A DNA stretch of 64,000 bases from Saccharopolyspora sp. NFXS83. GTDB lineage: Bacteria; Actinomycetota; Actinomycetes; Mycobacteriales; Pseudonocardiaceae. Position numbers and translations under genes: made by a program. This document shows positions 1 through 8,661 of the stretch, piece after piece (positions within the stretch are counted from its first letter, which is position 1; each line of letters opens with the position of its first letter). The DNA lies in contig NZ_JAPFGB010000007.1 of the NCBI RefSeq assembly GCF_026241095.1, forward strand, positions 1-64,000, written 5' to 3'. The notes below the pieces were generated by a model. The model was given only the letters and a program-made list of their open reading frames with translations. It made no database searches and had not been told where the DNA came from.

Positions 1-35
1 GCGGTTGACCAGGCGGTTTCCTCGGCGCGGGCGGG

Positions 36-359
36 TCACATGTTCTGCGCGCCGGCTTTGATGGCCCTGCGGATTCGGGTGTAGGTGCCGCAGCGGCAGA
101 TGTTGCGGATCTCGTCCAAGTCCGCGTCGGTGATGTCGCGGCCTTCCTCGGTGACCTGCCGGACCTTCGCGACGGCGGCCATGATCTGGCCGGGCTGGCA
201 GTAGCCGCACCGGGCGACGTCCTCCTCCAGCCACGCCTCCTGCATCGGGTGGAGGTCCTGGCCCACGGTGCCGGGCAGGCCTTCGATGGTGGTGACCTCG
301 TCCTCCGGCGTGATGTCACCGACCCGCACCGAGCAGGGGTTGAAGGCCTTGCCGTTGAG
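36..359 (-). pseudogene. 5'-truncated (2Fe-2S)-binding oxidoreductase small subunit (IorA/CoxS type)
   Basis: This is the C-terminal two thirds of an aldehyde/isoquinoline-type molybdenum hydroxylase iron-sulfur subunit. The helical [2Fe-2S] domain is intact, with the CGYCQPGQ and CRCGTY cysteine motifs and the preceding VTTIEGL signature. The N-terminal plant-ferredoxin-like domain that should carry the other cluster is absent. Recognisable homology starts with LNGKAFNPCSV near 359, and the frame then runs into unrelated sequence. A GTG at 329 could start a 97-aa peptide, but it would lack one cluster and the partner contacts. Family members are usually about 150-170 aa. The large molybdenum-binding subunit would be expected downstream, beyond position 1. 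A 5'-truncated PucR gene abuts it head to head, so I read this as a remnant. Confidence 0.8.
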
Positions 360-382
360 CGGCCCGCGCCACGGGCTCGCGC

Positions 383-1340
383 CGGGCGCAGCAGCACTGC
401 CCGCTGGATCGGGTGCTGCACGCGTGGCGGCTCGGCGGCCAAGTGCTGTGGGCCGACCTGGCCTCCCGCACCGGCGCGCAGAGCCCCGAGGAGGTGCGCC
501 AGCTCGTCGGCGCGGCCGGTGAGCTGTGGGGCGTCACCGAGCGGTTCTCCACCGAGATGGCGCTGAGCTACCACACCTCGGAGCAGGAGAGGCTCGGCGG
601 CGTGGAGCTCCGGCACACCATGATCCTGGACGCGCTGCTGGACGGCCGGGCCGCCGAGGTCCGCGCCGAGGCGGAGCACCTGCTCGACCTGGGCCGGGGC
701 CGCAACTTCGTGGTGGCGGTCGCGGAGACATCGGGCGAGCACCAGGTCTCCCCGCGCGAGCTCACCCAGGCGTTGCAGCGCCGCGGGCTGCGCTCCGCGT
801 GGCGGCTGCGCACCGGGTGCCAGGTCGGCATCATCGGCGTCGACGACGGCCGGGTAGGCGAGGTCGCCGCCGCGTTGCGCGAACACGCGGTGTCCCGCAT
901 CGGCGTCTCGCAGACGCTCACCGCGCTGATGGAGGTGGGCGCCGAGTACCGGATGACGATGCTCGCGATGGCCACGCTGCCCGCGCACCGGCGGGGTGCG
1001 GTGGCGCTGGACGACTGCCTGCCGGACGCGCTGGCGCTGAGTTCGCCGGAGCTCGCGGACCGGATGGTCGCGGTGCCGTTCGGCCCGGTGCTGGCCCTGC
1101 CCGCGGCCGAACGGGAGGAGCTGCTGCGCACCACCTCAGTGTGGATCAGGTCGCTGGGTTCGACGCTGCGCGCGGCGAAATCCCTGTACTGCCACCGGAA
1201 CACGGTGCTCAACAGGTTGCGCCGACTGGAGTCCCTGACCCACCTGGACCTCAGCGATGTCACGGTGGCCGCAGGTGCTGCTGGCCCTGTCCATCCTCCG
1301 CCGCGAAGGCCGCCTCCCGGCGGAACTCGACTCGGGGTGA
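383..1340 (+). pseudogene. PucR/CdaR-family transcriptional regulator, 5'-truncated and frameshifted
   Basis: The reading frame begins inside the middle domain of a PucR-type regulator, where RAQQHCPLDRVLHAWRLGG matches a typical family motif, and has no proper start. The C-terminal HTH_30 helix-turn-helix is present (AAKSLYCHRNTVLNRLRRLE). After codon 1268-1270 the frame is lost by a single-base shift at about 1271. Reading on in the next frame gives QVLLALSILRREGRLPAELD and a natural TGA at 1338-1340, exactly where such a protein should stop. About the first 100 residues, including the N-terminal sensory region, are missing. Such regulators are often divergent from purine or xanthine-dehydrogenase-type genes, which fits the iron-sulfur subunit remnant next door. 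A GTG at 413 could start a shortened product, but I judge it non-functional. Confidence 0.8.
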
Positions 1341-1415
1341 CGGCTCCCGCGCACGACGAACGCCGACGGCGCGGTGCCCCGACGACCGCCGTCGTCGGGA
1401 CACCCGGCCGTCAGC

Positions 1416-2573
1416 TCACAGGTCGCCGGTGGCGTAGTAGGCGCGGCAGGTGTCGTTCTCGTCGTAGTCGGTGGCGATTTCCAGGATCTTCGCCGTGTCG
1501 GCCAGCGGGGTGAGCGAGGAGCTGTAGTTCGGGCAGGGTTCGTTGCGCGCGCCCGGAACCTGGACGGGCGCGGCGATCTCCGCGTTGTCGCCCGAACCCG
1601 GCTGGTCGCTGACGAACAGGGTGGCGCCGTTGCCTTCGGCGACGGTGCCGTCGGGGTGCTTGAGCTCCTGGCCGACGGTCACCACCTTCCCGTCCGGAGT
1701 GCCGTCGCCCACCACCGTGATCTTCGGCGCGTGCGCGAAGAACCTGCCGTCCGGGAGCGCGAGCAGCGTCCCGGCCTCGGCCGGATCGCCCCAGTTCGAA
1801 CCGTCCTCGGAAACCCGGAAGTACGCGGCGCAGTCGTACGCGTCGCCGGTGCCGCAGATCTCGTAGGAGAAGTAGTACCGGTCGTCGGGCAACCGGCGGA
1901 TCACCGGCATTCCCGGTCGCTGCCCCGGATTCTCCAGCGCCACCACGTTCTCCGGCGCTGCCCAGTTCACCCCGTCCGTGGACGCGGTGCGGCGCAGCAC
2001 CTGGCTGTGCGCGGGCTGGTCGTTCTCATCGGCGAAGTAACAGCCGAGCGCGCCGTTCGCGTCCACCGCCAGCTCCGGCTCCCAGAAGCCCTTGTCCCCC
2101 GAAGCGGTCCCGCAGGTCGACAGGTACGACCAGGTCCGTCCCTGGTCGCGGCTCTGGAACACCGGCAGGTGCATCCGCCGGTTCTCCTCGTTTGCCCCGA
2201 CGCTCGCCGTCCACAGCAGGGTCCCTGCCGGCAGTTCGCCCACCTGCCGGGGCAGTTCGAGCATGCTGCCGCAGCACAGCCCGGTCTCGAACGACGGGTC
2301 GCTGATCCGCCCGACCTCGGTGAACGTGACGCCTTCGTCGGTGCTCTCGTAGATCGGCGCGGCGCCGCCGTCCGCGCCGAAGCTGACGGTGGCGGCCAGC
2401 ACCGTGCCCGACGCCTCGCCCGCGTGCTGCAACCGCACCGACGTCGGGTACAGCCCCATGTCGTCGGACAGCGGAGTGCCCGTCGCCGCGGGAGACGCCG
2501 CACCGGTGGTGGGGAGCGCCAACGCCACCAGCGCCGCGCACAGCAGGAACGTTCTCAGTTTCGCACCACGCAT
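1416..2573 (-). CDS. Secreted sialidase-fold (BNR/Asp-box) protein
   Basis: This 385-aa exported protein has a Sec signal peptide (basic MRGAKLR, hydrophobic core, AAS cleavage region near residue 27). Asp-box motifs of the beta-propeller sialidase fold lie at about residues 77-84 (STDEGVTF), 141-148 (SRDQGRTW), 198-204 (STDGVNW) and 255-261. I do not see the FRIP motif of true sialidases, so the substrate is unknown. An exo-acting glycosidase or a glycan-binding protein are both possible. It is a close paralogue of the lipoprotein gene just upstream on the same strand, 133 bp away, and the two may be co-transcribed. The start is the ATG with the signal peptide directly behind it. Paired cysteines (LCCGS, EICGTG, YDCAAY) suggest disulfides. 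Confidence 0.75.
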   Translation of the reverse strand: MRGAKLRTFLLCAALVALALPTTGAASPAATGTPLSDDMGLYPTSVRLQHAGEASGTVLAATVSFGADGGAAPIYESTDEGVTFTEVGRISDPSFETGLCCGSMLELPRQVGELPAGTLLWTASVGANEENRRMHLPVFQSRDQGRTWSYLSTCGTASGDKGFWEPELAVDANGALGCYFADENDQPAHSQVLRRTASTDGVNWAAPENVVALENPGQRPGMPVIRRLPDDRYYFSYEICGTGDAYDCAAYFRVSEDGSNWGDPAEAGTLLALPDGRFFAHAPKITVVGDGTPDGKVVTVGQELKHPDGTVAEGNGATLFVSDQPGSGDNAEIAAPVQVPGARNEPCPNYSSSLTPLADTAKILEIATDYDENDTCRAYYATGDL

Positions 2574-2706
2574 AGGTTCACTCTCCCCAGAGCGGGTTCG
2601 GTGAGCGCACGGACCACCCGGCGACCACGCCGAAGTCTGCCCCGGCGAGCGCGGGCGTGACGACCGCCACCGGGGTGGGGAGGGCTTTCCCCGCCCCGGA
2701 GCGGGA

Positions 2707-3936
2707 TCAGAGGGGGCCGGTGGCGAAGTAGGCGTGGCACTGCTCGCCTTCGTCCTCGTCCGCCGCGATCTCCAAGATCTGCGAAGGCTCGCCCAGCGGG
2801 ACCAGCGCGGAGCTGTAGTTCCCGCACGACTCGCCGTCCGCGCTCGGCACGTGGACCGGGGCGGTCGAGCCGGTGAACTCCGCCGTTCCCGGATGTTCGC
2901 TGACCAGCAGGGTGCCGCCGTTGCCGTCCGCCGTCGTTCCGTCTGCGTTCTTGAGCTGCTGCCCGACGGTGACGAGCAGTCCGTCGGGGGTGCCGTCGTC
3001 GATCACCGCGATCTTCGGGGCGTGCGCGAAGAACGTGCCGTCGCCCAGCGCGATCGGCGTTCCCGGATCGGTCTCGTCGCCCCAGTCGACACCGTCGGGC
3101 GACACTCGCAGGTACGCGGCGCAGTCGTGGGAACCGCCCGAGCCGCAGATCTCGTAGGACATCACCGATCGCCCGTCCGGCAGCCGCCGGACCACCGGCA
3201 TTCCCGGCCGCCGTTCCGGCTGCTGCAGTGCCACCACGTCCTCCGGATCGGACCAGGTCACGCCATCGCCCGAGGTGGTCCGGACGATCCGCTGGCTGTG
3301 CTGGAAGTCGGCGTTCTCATCGGCGTACGAGAAGTAGCAGTACAACCGGCCACCGGCCACCGTCAACTCCGGTTCCCACAGCCCGTCCTTGCTGGTCGCC
3401 GCCGCGCAGGGGTGCTCGAGCGGTGTCCACTCGACCCCCTGGTCCCGGCTTTGGAACACCGCCAGCCGCATCCGCCGATCGTCGTTCGGGTCCTCCGGGG
3501 GCTGGGGGTTCTCCAGGTCGGGGCCGTTCGCGCCGACGCTGGCCGACCACAGCAGAGTTCCCGCGGGCAAGTCGCCGACCTGCTGCGGCATTTCGAGCAG
3601 GCTGCCGCAGCACAAGCCGGTCGTGAACGACGGATCGGTGATCCGGTGGATCTCGGTGAACGTCGCGCCGCCGTCGGTGCTCCGGTAGATCGGTGCGGAT
3701 CCCTCGGGGCCGAAGCTGACGGTCGCCGCGAGCACCGTTCCGTCGGCCTCGCCCGAGTGCCGCAACCGCACCGCCGCCGGGAACTTCCCGTTGTCCTCCG
3801 CCAGCCGCGTGCCGGTGGCCGCCGCAGCGCGAGTGGCGTGCTCAGCGGCCGGTGCGGTGACCGCCCCGCACCCCGTCGCTCCCAGCAGCACCGCTGCCAG
3901 CGCCGCGCACACCAGTCTCCCCGATTTCGAACCCAC
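2707..3936 (-). CDS. Sialidase-fold (BNR/Asp-box) lipoprotein, paralogue of the adjacent gene
   Basis: The start is placed at GTG 3936 because GGAGGAAGG lies just upstream and the product (409 aa) then begins with a lipoprotein signal: basic GSKSGR, a hydrophobic stretch and LLGATGC. Longer in-frame starts exist upstream but would bury the signal. The mature part shares long blocks with the 385-aa neighbour, including LCCGSLLEMPQQVG, WEPEL, RRPGMPV and the Asp boxes STDGGATF, SRDQGVEW and SGDGVTW. An extra proline-rich insert (PQPPEDPNDDRR) lies between blades. As in the neighbour, no FRIP sialidase motif is visible, so the glycan specificity is unknown. One copy is predicted lipid-anchored and the other released, an arrangement consistent with capture at the cell surface plus extracellular action. 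Confidence 0.75.
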   Translation of the reverse strand: MGSKSGRLVCAALAAVLLGATGCGAVTAPAAEHATRAAAATGTRLAEDNGKFPAAVRLRHSGEADGTVLAATVSFGPEGSAPIYRSTDGGATFTEIHRITDPSFTTGLCCGSLLEMPQQVGDLPAGTLLWSASVGANGPDLENPQPPEDPNDDRRMRLAVFQSRDQGVEWTPLEHPCAAATSKDGLWEPELTVAGGRLYCYFSYADENADFQHSQRIVRTTSGDGVTWSDPEDVVALQQPERRPGMPVVRRLPDGRSVMSYEICGSGGSHDCAAYLRVSPDGVDWGDETDPGTPIALGDGTFFAHAPKIAVIDDGTPDGLLVTVGQQLKNADGTTADGNGGTLLVSEHPGTAEFTGSTAPVHVPSADGESCGNYSSALVPLGEPSQILEIAADEDEGEQCHAYFATGPL

Positions 3937-4114
3937 CCTCGCCCCTTCCTCCGCGCGGCCCGGACCGCGACGTGCCCGCGACATCGCGCGGTGATCGGAG
4001 CCCAGTGTCATCGGAGGCCGACTCCCGGCATACCGCGACACGGAGGCCTCCCCGCCGTCGATCGGGCATTCATGCCTGCCCGATCGACGCGCCGCCCTCC
4101 CGCTACCGACGTAG

Positions 4115-4604
4115 GTGTCCGGGCACCTGCACCGGCACATCACCGAAGGCGACCTGCTGCGGCTGAGCGCTCCGTTCGGCGACGTCACCCTCGGCGACGG
4201 CGACGGGGCGGTGCTGCTGGCCTCCGCGGGCATCGGTTGCACCCCGGTGATCGGCATGCTCGCCCACCTCGCCGCGACCGGATCACCGCCGCGTCGTCGC
4301 CGTGCACGCCGACCGCAGCGAGCGCACGCACGCCCGCCGGGCCGAGTTCGACCAGTTCGTCGCGAAGCTGCCCGACGCGACTGCGCACGTCTGGTACGAG
4401 GAACCGGAAGGAGCCGAGCACCCCGGTGACCGGACCGGCTTGGTGGACCTCGGCACCGTCGACATCCCGGACGGGACGACCGTCTACCTGTGCGGCCCGC
4501 TGCCGTTCCTGCGCGCGGTGCGCGCCCAGCTGCTGAACCGCGGAGTGCCCGCGGACGCCATCCGCTACGAGGTCTTCGGTCCCGACATGTGGCTGGCGCA
4601 GTGA
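4115..4604 (+). pseudogene. Flavohemoprotein (Hmp) C-terminal fragment, truncated and frameshifted
   Basis: This is the NAD-binding end of a flavohemoglobin (nitric oxide dioxygenase). The first segment reads SGHLHRHITEGDLLRLSAPF, then LLASAGIGCTPVIGMLAH, both typical of the reductase domain. At about 4279-4290 the frame is lost. The neighbouring frame continues with VVAVHADRSERTHA, then YLCGPLPFLRAVR and the C-terminal FGPDMWLA, ending in TGA at 4604. An in-frame TAG at 4112-4114 precedes the first recognisable residue. The globin domain and most of the FAD-binding domain (roughly 240 residues) are gone. The upstream 180 bp belong to the promoter side of the divergent lipoprotein gene. A functional product is not expected. 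Confidence 0.82.
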
Positions 4605-4668
4605 CACCGGAGCCGACGCGGTGCCGACGGGCCGGGGTCGGCGGAGCCCCCGGGCCGCCCGGTCGACG

Positions 4669-5967
4669 TCAGGACCACTCCGGTCCGTCTGGGTAGCTGA
4701 AGCGGCGCAGCGAGTCGCGGTGGATTTCCGCGCTGTAGCCCGGATTCTCCGGCGGGAGGTAGTGGCCGTCGCGCATCCGGACGGGATCCACGAAGTGCTC
4801 GTGCAAGTGGTCGACGTATTCGACGACGCGGTCGTCGAGCGAGCCGCTCACCGCCACGTAGTCGAAGATCGACAGGTGCTGTACCAGCTCGCACAGGCCC
4901 ACGCCCCCGGCGTGCGGGCACACCGGAACGCCGCGCGCCGCCGCGAGCAGCAGCACCGCGACGGCCTCGTTGACCCCGGCGAGGCGGCACGCGTCGAGCT
5001 GGCAGATGCCGATCGCCTCCGCCTGCAGGAACTGCTTGAACATCACCGCGTTGTGCCCGTGCTCGCCGGTGGCGACGTGTGTGGGGGCGATGGCGCGCTG
5101 GATCGCCGCGTGCCCGAGCACGTCGTCGGGGCTGGTCGGTTCCTCGAACCAGTGGATGTCGAACTCGGCGAGGCCGCGGTGCCAGCGGATCGCGTCCTGC
5201 ACGCCGAGCGTCTGGTTCGCGTCGATCATCAACCGCCGCCGCGGACCGAGCACCTCGCGGGCGATGCGGCAGCGCCGCCGGTCGTCGTCGAGGTCAGCGC
5301 CGACCTTCAGCTTCACTGAATCCCACCCGGCGTCGACCGCTTCCCGGCACAGCCGCCGCAGCTTGTCGTCGTCGTAGCCGAGCCACCCCGCGCTGGTGGT
5401 GTAGGCGGGATAGCCGGACTCGCGCAGGTGCCGCTCCCGTTCGGCGCGGCCGGGTTCCGCGGCGCGCAGCAGGTCGAGCGCCGCCGCCGGGCTCAGCTCG
5501 TCGCGCAGGTACCGCCAGTCCACCAGGTCGACCAGCTGCTCCGGGGGCATGTCGGCGAGCAGCTTCCACACCGGCTTGCCCGCGGCCTTCGCCGCCAGGT
5601 CCCAGACCGCGTTGACCACGGCCGCCGTCGCCAGGTGCAGCACTCCCTTGTCCGGGCCGAGCCAGCGCAGCTGGCTGTCGGCGGCCAAGTGCCGGGCGAA
5701 GCCGCCGAGGTCCGCGGTGATCTCCTCGACCGGCAGCCCGCTCGCCCGCCGCGCCACGGCGGCGATGGCGGCGACCACGAGTTCGTTGCCGCGGCCGATG
5801 GTGAAGGTGAACCCGTGGCCCTCGGGGGCGCGCGGGTGGTCGGTGCGCAGCACCAGGTAGGCCGCCGAGTAGTCCGGCGCCGGGTTCATCGCGTCGGAGC
5901 CGTCGAGCTCCCGCGACGTGGGGAATCGCAGGTCCACGGTCTCGAAGTCCAGGATGCGGGCGGTCAT
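4669..5967 (-). CDS. L-fuconate dehydratase (enolase superfamily)
   Basis: This 432-aa enzyme is predicted to dehydrate L-fuconate to 2-keto-3-deoxy-L-fuconate in non-phosphorylating fucose catabolism. Mandelate-racemase-subgroup features are clear: the base motif K219-L-K221, metal ligands D249 (DAN), E275 (EEP) and E302 (TGEH), and the general base H352 (PHAGGVG). The N-terminal block [20 protein letters not shown] is characteristic of fuconate dehydratases. ATG 5967 was chosen because it follows GAGGAGCC and starts the conserved MTARI block. That Shine-Dalgarno sits inside a perfect inverted repeat, described separately. No fucose dehydrogenase, lactonase or aldolase is adjacent, so the rest of the pathway must be elsewhere. 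The gene converges with the Hmp remnant. Confidence 0.9.
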   Translation of the reverse strand: MTARILDFETVDLRFPTSRELDGSDAMNPAPDYSAAYLVLRTDHPRAPEGHGFTFTIGRGNELVVAAIAAVARRASGLPVEEITADLGGFARHLAADSQLRWLGPDKGVLHLATAAVVNAVWDLAAKAAGKPVWKLLADMPPEQLVDLVDWRYLRDELSPAAALDLLRAAEPGRAERERHLRESGYPAYTTSAGWLGYDDDKLRRLCREAVDAGWDSVKLKVGADLDDDRRRCRIAREVLGPRRRLMIDANQTLGVQDAIRWHRGLAEFDIHWFEEPTSPDDVLGHAAIQRAIAPTHVATGEHGHNAVMFKQFLQAEAIGICQLDACRLAGVNEAVAVLLLAAARGVPVCPHAGGVGLCELVQHLSIFDYVAVSGSLDDRVVEYVDHLHEHFVDPVRMRDGHYLPPENPGYSAEIHRDSLRRFSYPDGPEWS

Positions 5968-5968
5968 C

Positions 5969-6071
5969 GGCGGCTCCTCGCTGCGGGATCGGCACCGGCT
6001 CCTGCCCGAACCCACCAGAGGAGCCGCCCGCGCGCAAGGAGGAATCCCGCCGCCTCGCGCGGAATTCCTCC
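5969..6071 (-). promoter_or_regulatory. Leader inverted repeats that can mask the fuconate dehydratase ribosome-binding site
   Basis: Upstream of ATG 5967, GGCGGCTCCTC (5969-5979 on the + strand) is perfectly complementary to GAGGAGCCGCC (6018-6028). In the transcript the copy nearest the start codon contains the Shine-Dalgarno GAGGAG. A second, shorter inverted repeat, GGAGGAAT (6038-6045) with ATTCCTCC (6064-6071), follows further upstream. Together they could form a leader structure that hides and exposes the ribosome-binding site. They could equally be a DNA operator. The sequence alone does not decide. Confidence 0.45.
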
Positions 6072-6097
6072 ATCCGGCCCCGTGCCGGGCGCGGACC

Positions 6098-6814
6098 TCA
6101 GCCCACGGGACGCCGGGCGCGCTCGACCGCCGCGACCAGTTCGGAGTCCGGGCTGGTCAGGAATTCGCGGATCCACGCCACGTGCTCGGGCTTCGCGCGC
6201 TCCGGGGTGCCCGCGTCGAACGGCGGCGCCGGGTCGTACTCCAGGACGAGCTGCGCGAACTCGGCGGTGGCATCGCCGAACATCCGCGCCACCAAGGTGA
6301 GCCCGAAGTCGATGCCCGCCGTGACGCCGCCGCCGGTAATCCGGTTGCCGTCCGCGCACACCCGCTCCGCGGACACCTCCACCCCGAGCCCGCCCAGCAG
6401 GTCCCGCGTGCTCCAGTGCGTCGCCGCCCGGTGCCCGTCGAGCAGCCCGGCTGCCGCCAGCACCATGGAACCGGTGCACACGGAGGTGACGTATCCGGCC
6501 GTGGCGCCGCGGTCGGCGAGGAACGCTAGCGCCGTCTCGTCGGCCATCACCCCGCTGACATCACCGCCGGGCACGAACAGCACGTCCACCTCGGCCGGGC
6601 ATTCCGCGGTGGTGGTCGTCGGTTCGATGCGCACGCCGGTGTCGCAGCGCACCGGTCCCGGTGCGACCGCGACGAGCGACACCTGCATGCCCGCGGCCGT
6701 GAACACCGTCTGCGGTCCCACCAGGTCCAGCAACGCCATGCCGTCGAACACCAGCATCGCCACCGTGCGGGTGGGCGCGTCCGCGTCGAGGGCGGGAATC
6801 GGCGTGTCGGTCAT
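6098..6814 (-). CDS. DJ-1/PfpI family protein (isonitrile-hydratase-like)
   Basis: This 238-aa class I glutamine-amidotransferase-like protein of the DJ-1/PfpI superfamily has a nucleophile elbow at C113 within [20 protein letters not shown]. It is followed by the conserved RAATHW element and [14 protein letters not shown]. That layout resembles isonitrile hydratases and the sensor domain of GlxA-type regulators, but no AraC-type DNA-binding domain follows, so it is a stand-alone enzyme. ATG 6814 is preferred over an upstream in-frame start because the DJ-1 fold begins at MLVFDGM, about 20 residues later. The substrate cannot be read from the sequence. The gene is downstream of the transposase on the same strand with 100 bp between them. 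Confidence 0.82.
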   Translation of the reverse strand: MTDTPIPALDADAPTRTVAMLVFDGMALLDLVGPQTVFTAAGMQVSLVAVAPGPVRCDTGVRIEPTTTTAECPAEVDVLFVPGGDVSGVMADETALAFLADRGATAGYVTSVCTGSMVLAAAGLLDGHRAATHWSTRDLLGGLGVEVSAERVCADGNRITGGGVTAGIDFGLTLVARMFGDATAEFAQLVLEYDPAPPFDAGTPERAKPEHVAWIREFLTSPDSELVAAVERARRPVG

Positions 6815-6914
6815 CAGGCCTCCGTCGTTCGATCGATCCGATGACCTCACGCTAGGGATGATCGACTCCGGGTGACCGGGGCGAAATCGCCAGGTTCCGC
6901 CGGGTTCCCGCCGT

Positions 6915-8516
6915 TCACCGGCGGCCCGGCGCCGAGCGGTCCAGGCCGAACAGGTCGTAGAGCCGCTGCTGGACCTCGGTCCGGTCGGTGATCACCCGCC
7001 GGGTGCGCGGCCTGCCGCCGGTCGAGGGGTAGCGCAGCACCGTCTCCTCGATGCCGGCGAGCTGCTCGAACAGCTCCCGCACCGACAGGTCCAGTCCGGC
7101 TTCGGTCGCCTCCTGCCGCATCAGGTGCAGCACCGCCACCGCCAGCACCGAGATCATCCGGTGCACCGCGATCCGCTCCGCGTCACCGCGCTCCGGCGCC
7201 TGCGGTGCGCTGAGCCTGCCGAAGGTGGAGTCCAGGTGGTAGCGGGCGCGGTAGGCGGTGATCACGTCCGCGGCCCGCCACGAATCCCGGTCGGTGACCA
7301 GCAGCTGCTTGCCGAAGAACTCGGCGGCGACCCGGCGGCGGGCGGTCTCGTCGATGTGCCAGTGCAGCCGCAGCTCGCCCGGCGTCGACCCGTGCAGCAC
7401 CGTCACCAGCACGCGCTCCACCCAGCGCACCCGGGTGATCCGGGAGATCTCCGCGAGCACGTGGTCCCGCGAGCGGCGGTTGCCGCCCGCCGCCAGCGCC
7501 TCGGCGAGCCCGTCCAGCCGCCGCGCGGCCTGGCCCAGCGCTTCGGTGAACCCGCGCGCCTGCGCCGCGTGCAGCGTCTCGGAATGGGTGAGGATGACCC
7601 GCCTGCTCACCCCGTCCATCACGATCCGCGTGTCGAGCGCCGTCAGCCCCGGCAGCCGCCGCTGGTCCACCGGGCGGCGCGCCGTCGCCGGGTAGGCCAG
7701 CAGCTCCGGGTGGTCGCCGGGCAGCAGGCCGCCCACGAAACCGAGCCCGGTATCCGGGTGCGGCCGGGGGTGGGTGCCCGCGTCGTAGACCACGGTGATC
7801 TCCCCCGCGCCCGCGTGCTCCCGGTACCGCTCGGCGAGCCGTTGCGCGAGCACGCCGTAGGGCGCGCAGTCGTCCCGGTCGCGCAGGTGTTCCTGCGTCA
7901 GCAGCGGAATCGCGCCGTCCCGGCTCACCAAAACGCTCATCCCGGCGAGCTCACCGCAGTCCGGGACCGCCGGTGCGCCCAGGTGCGGCACGTCCACGAT
8001 CAGCGCAGGCAGGCCGCCGGAGGCGCCCAGCTGGCCGCGCACGGCCGCCGACACGCGCGCCTCGACCTCGCCTCGTTCCACCGGCCCCAGGCGGCGCATC
8101 GCACGCCGGAAGCGACCGCGTTCCCACAGCTGCGCGGGCGGTTCCGGCCGGATCAGCCGGGAGACCTCCGGCCACCAGCGTCCTGGATCGGCGCGGCCCG
8201 CGGTGGCCCGGTGCAGCACGGCCAGCGCCAGGCAGGTGCCCGCGGAGACCGCCGCGCGCTGCCTGCCGACGACCTCGTCGACGATGCCCGCCAGGTCGAG
8301 GCGCCGGATCACGCCCCACACCGCGGCCACCTCGCCGAACGGGAGGTGCCGGGTGTGCTCCGGCTCCGCGGCCACCCGGCTCAGCGCGGCTTCGACGTCC
8401 TCGGCGGTGCCCAGGTAGCGCTGGGCGACGATGCGCGGCCGGCCGTCGACCCGGGCCGAGTCGGCGGCGTAGTAGTACGTCCGGCCGTTCACCCGTTTGC
8501 CGATGATCGAAGACAC
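6915..8516 (-). CDS. IS1634-type DDE transposase
   Basis: This 533-aa intact transposase has the N-terminal signature SIIGKRVNGRTYYYAADSAR followed by RIVAQRYLG. The central part carries the DDE core (VYDAGTHPR region, LLVTDRD) and the late Y-x-x-R-x-x-x-E-like region (RARYHLDSTFGRLSAPQAP). That organisation is typical of IS1634/IS4-group elements in actinomycetes. The start is GTG 8516, which sits directly behind AAAGGG with almost no spacing and about 9 nt after TATTAC, so translation may be leaderless. I could not identify convincing terminal inverted repeats or a target-site duplication on either side. It may therefore be a domesticated or trimmed copy. It separates the PfpI gene from fbiC. 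Confidence 0.85.
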   Translation of the reverse strand: MSSIIGKRVNGRTYYYAADSARVDGRPRIVAQRYLGTAEDVEAALSRVAAEPEHTRHLPFGEVAAVWGVIRRLDLAGIVDEVVGRQRAAVSAGTCLALAVLHRATAGRADPGRWWPEVSRLIRPEPPAQLWERGRFRRAMRRLGPVERGEVEARVSAAVRGQLGASGGLPALIVDVPHLGAPAVPDCGELAGMSVLVSRDGAIPLLTQEHLRDRDDCAPYGVLAQRLAERYREHAGAGEITVVYDAGTHPRPHPDTGLGFVGGLLPGDHPELLAYPATARRPVDQRRLPGLTALDTRIVMDGVSRRVILTHSETLHAAQARGFTEALGQAARRLDGLAEALAAGGNRRSRDHVLAEISRITRVRWVERVLVTVLHGSTPGELRLHWHIDETARRRVAAEFFGKQLLVTDRDSWRAADVITAYRARYHLDSTFGRLSAPQAPERGDAERIAVHRMISVLAVAVLHLMRQEATEAGLDLSVRELFEQLAGIEETVLRYPSTGGRPRTRRVITDRTEVQQRLYDLFGLDRSAPGRR

Positions 8517-8661
8517 CCTTTAGGTAATACACTCGCCGACCCCGCCGGACAACCCGATGTGACGCGCTGATCAGGGAGAACACCTCGTCCCGCAGGATAC
8601 TGCCGACGACGCGCGTTCGTGCAGTGGCGGACGCGTGCGGCAGCCGCTTAGCGTTTCGCGC

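Noticed and set aside
6815-8661. Complete insertion sequence around the IS1634-type transposase
   Set aside because: No matching terminal inverted repeats or target-site duplication could be found on either side, so only the transposase gene is reported.
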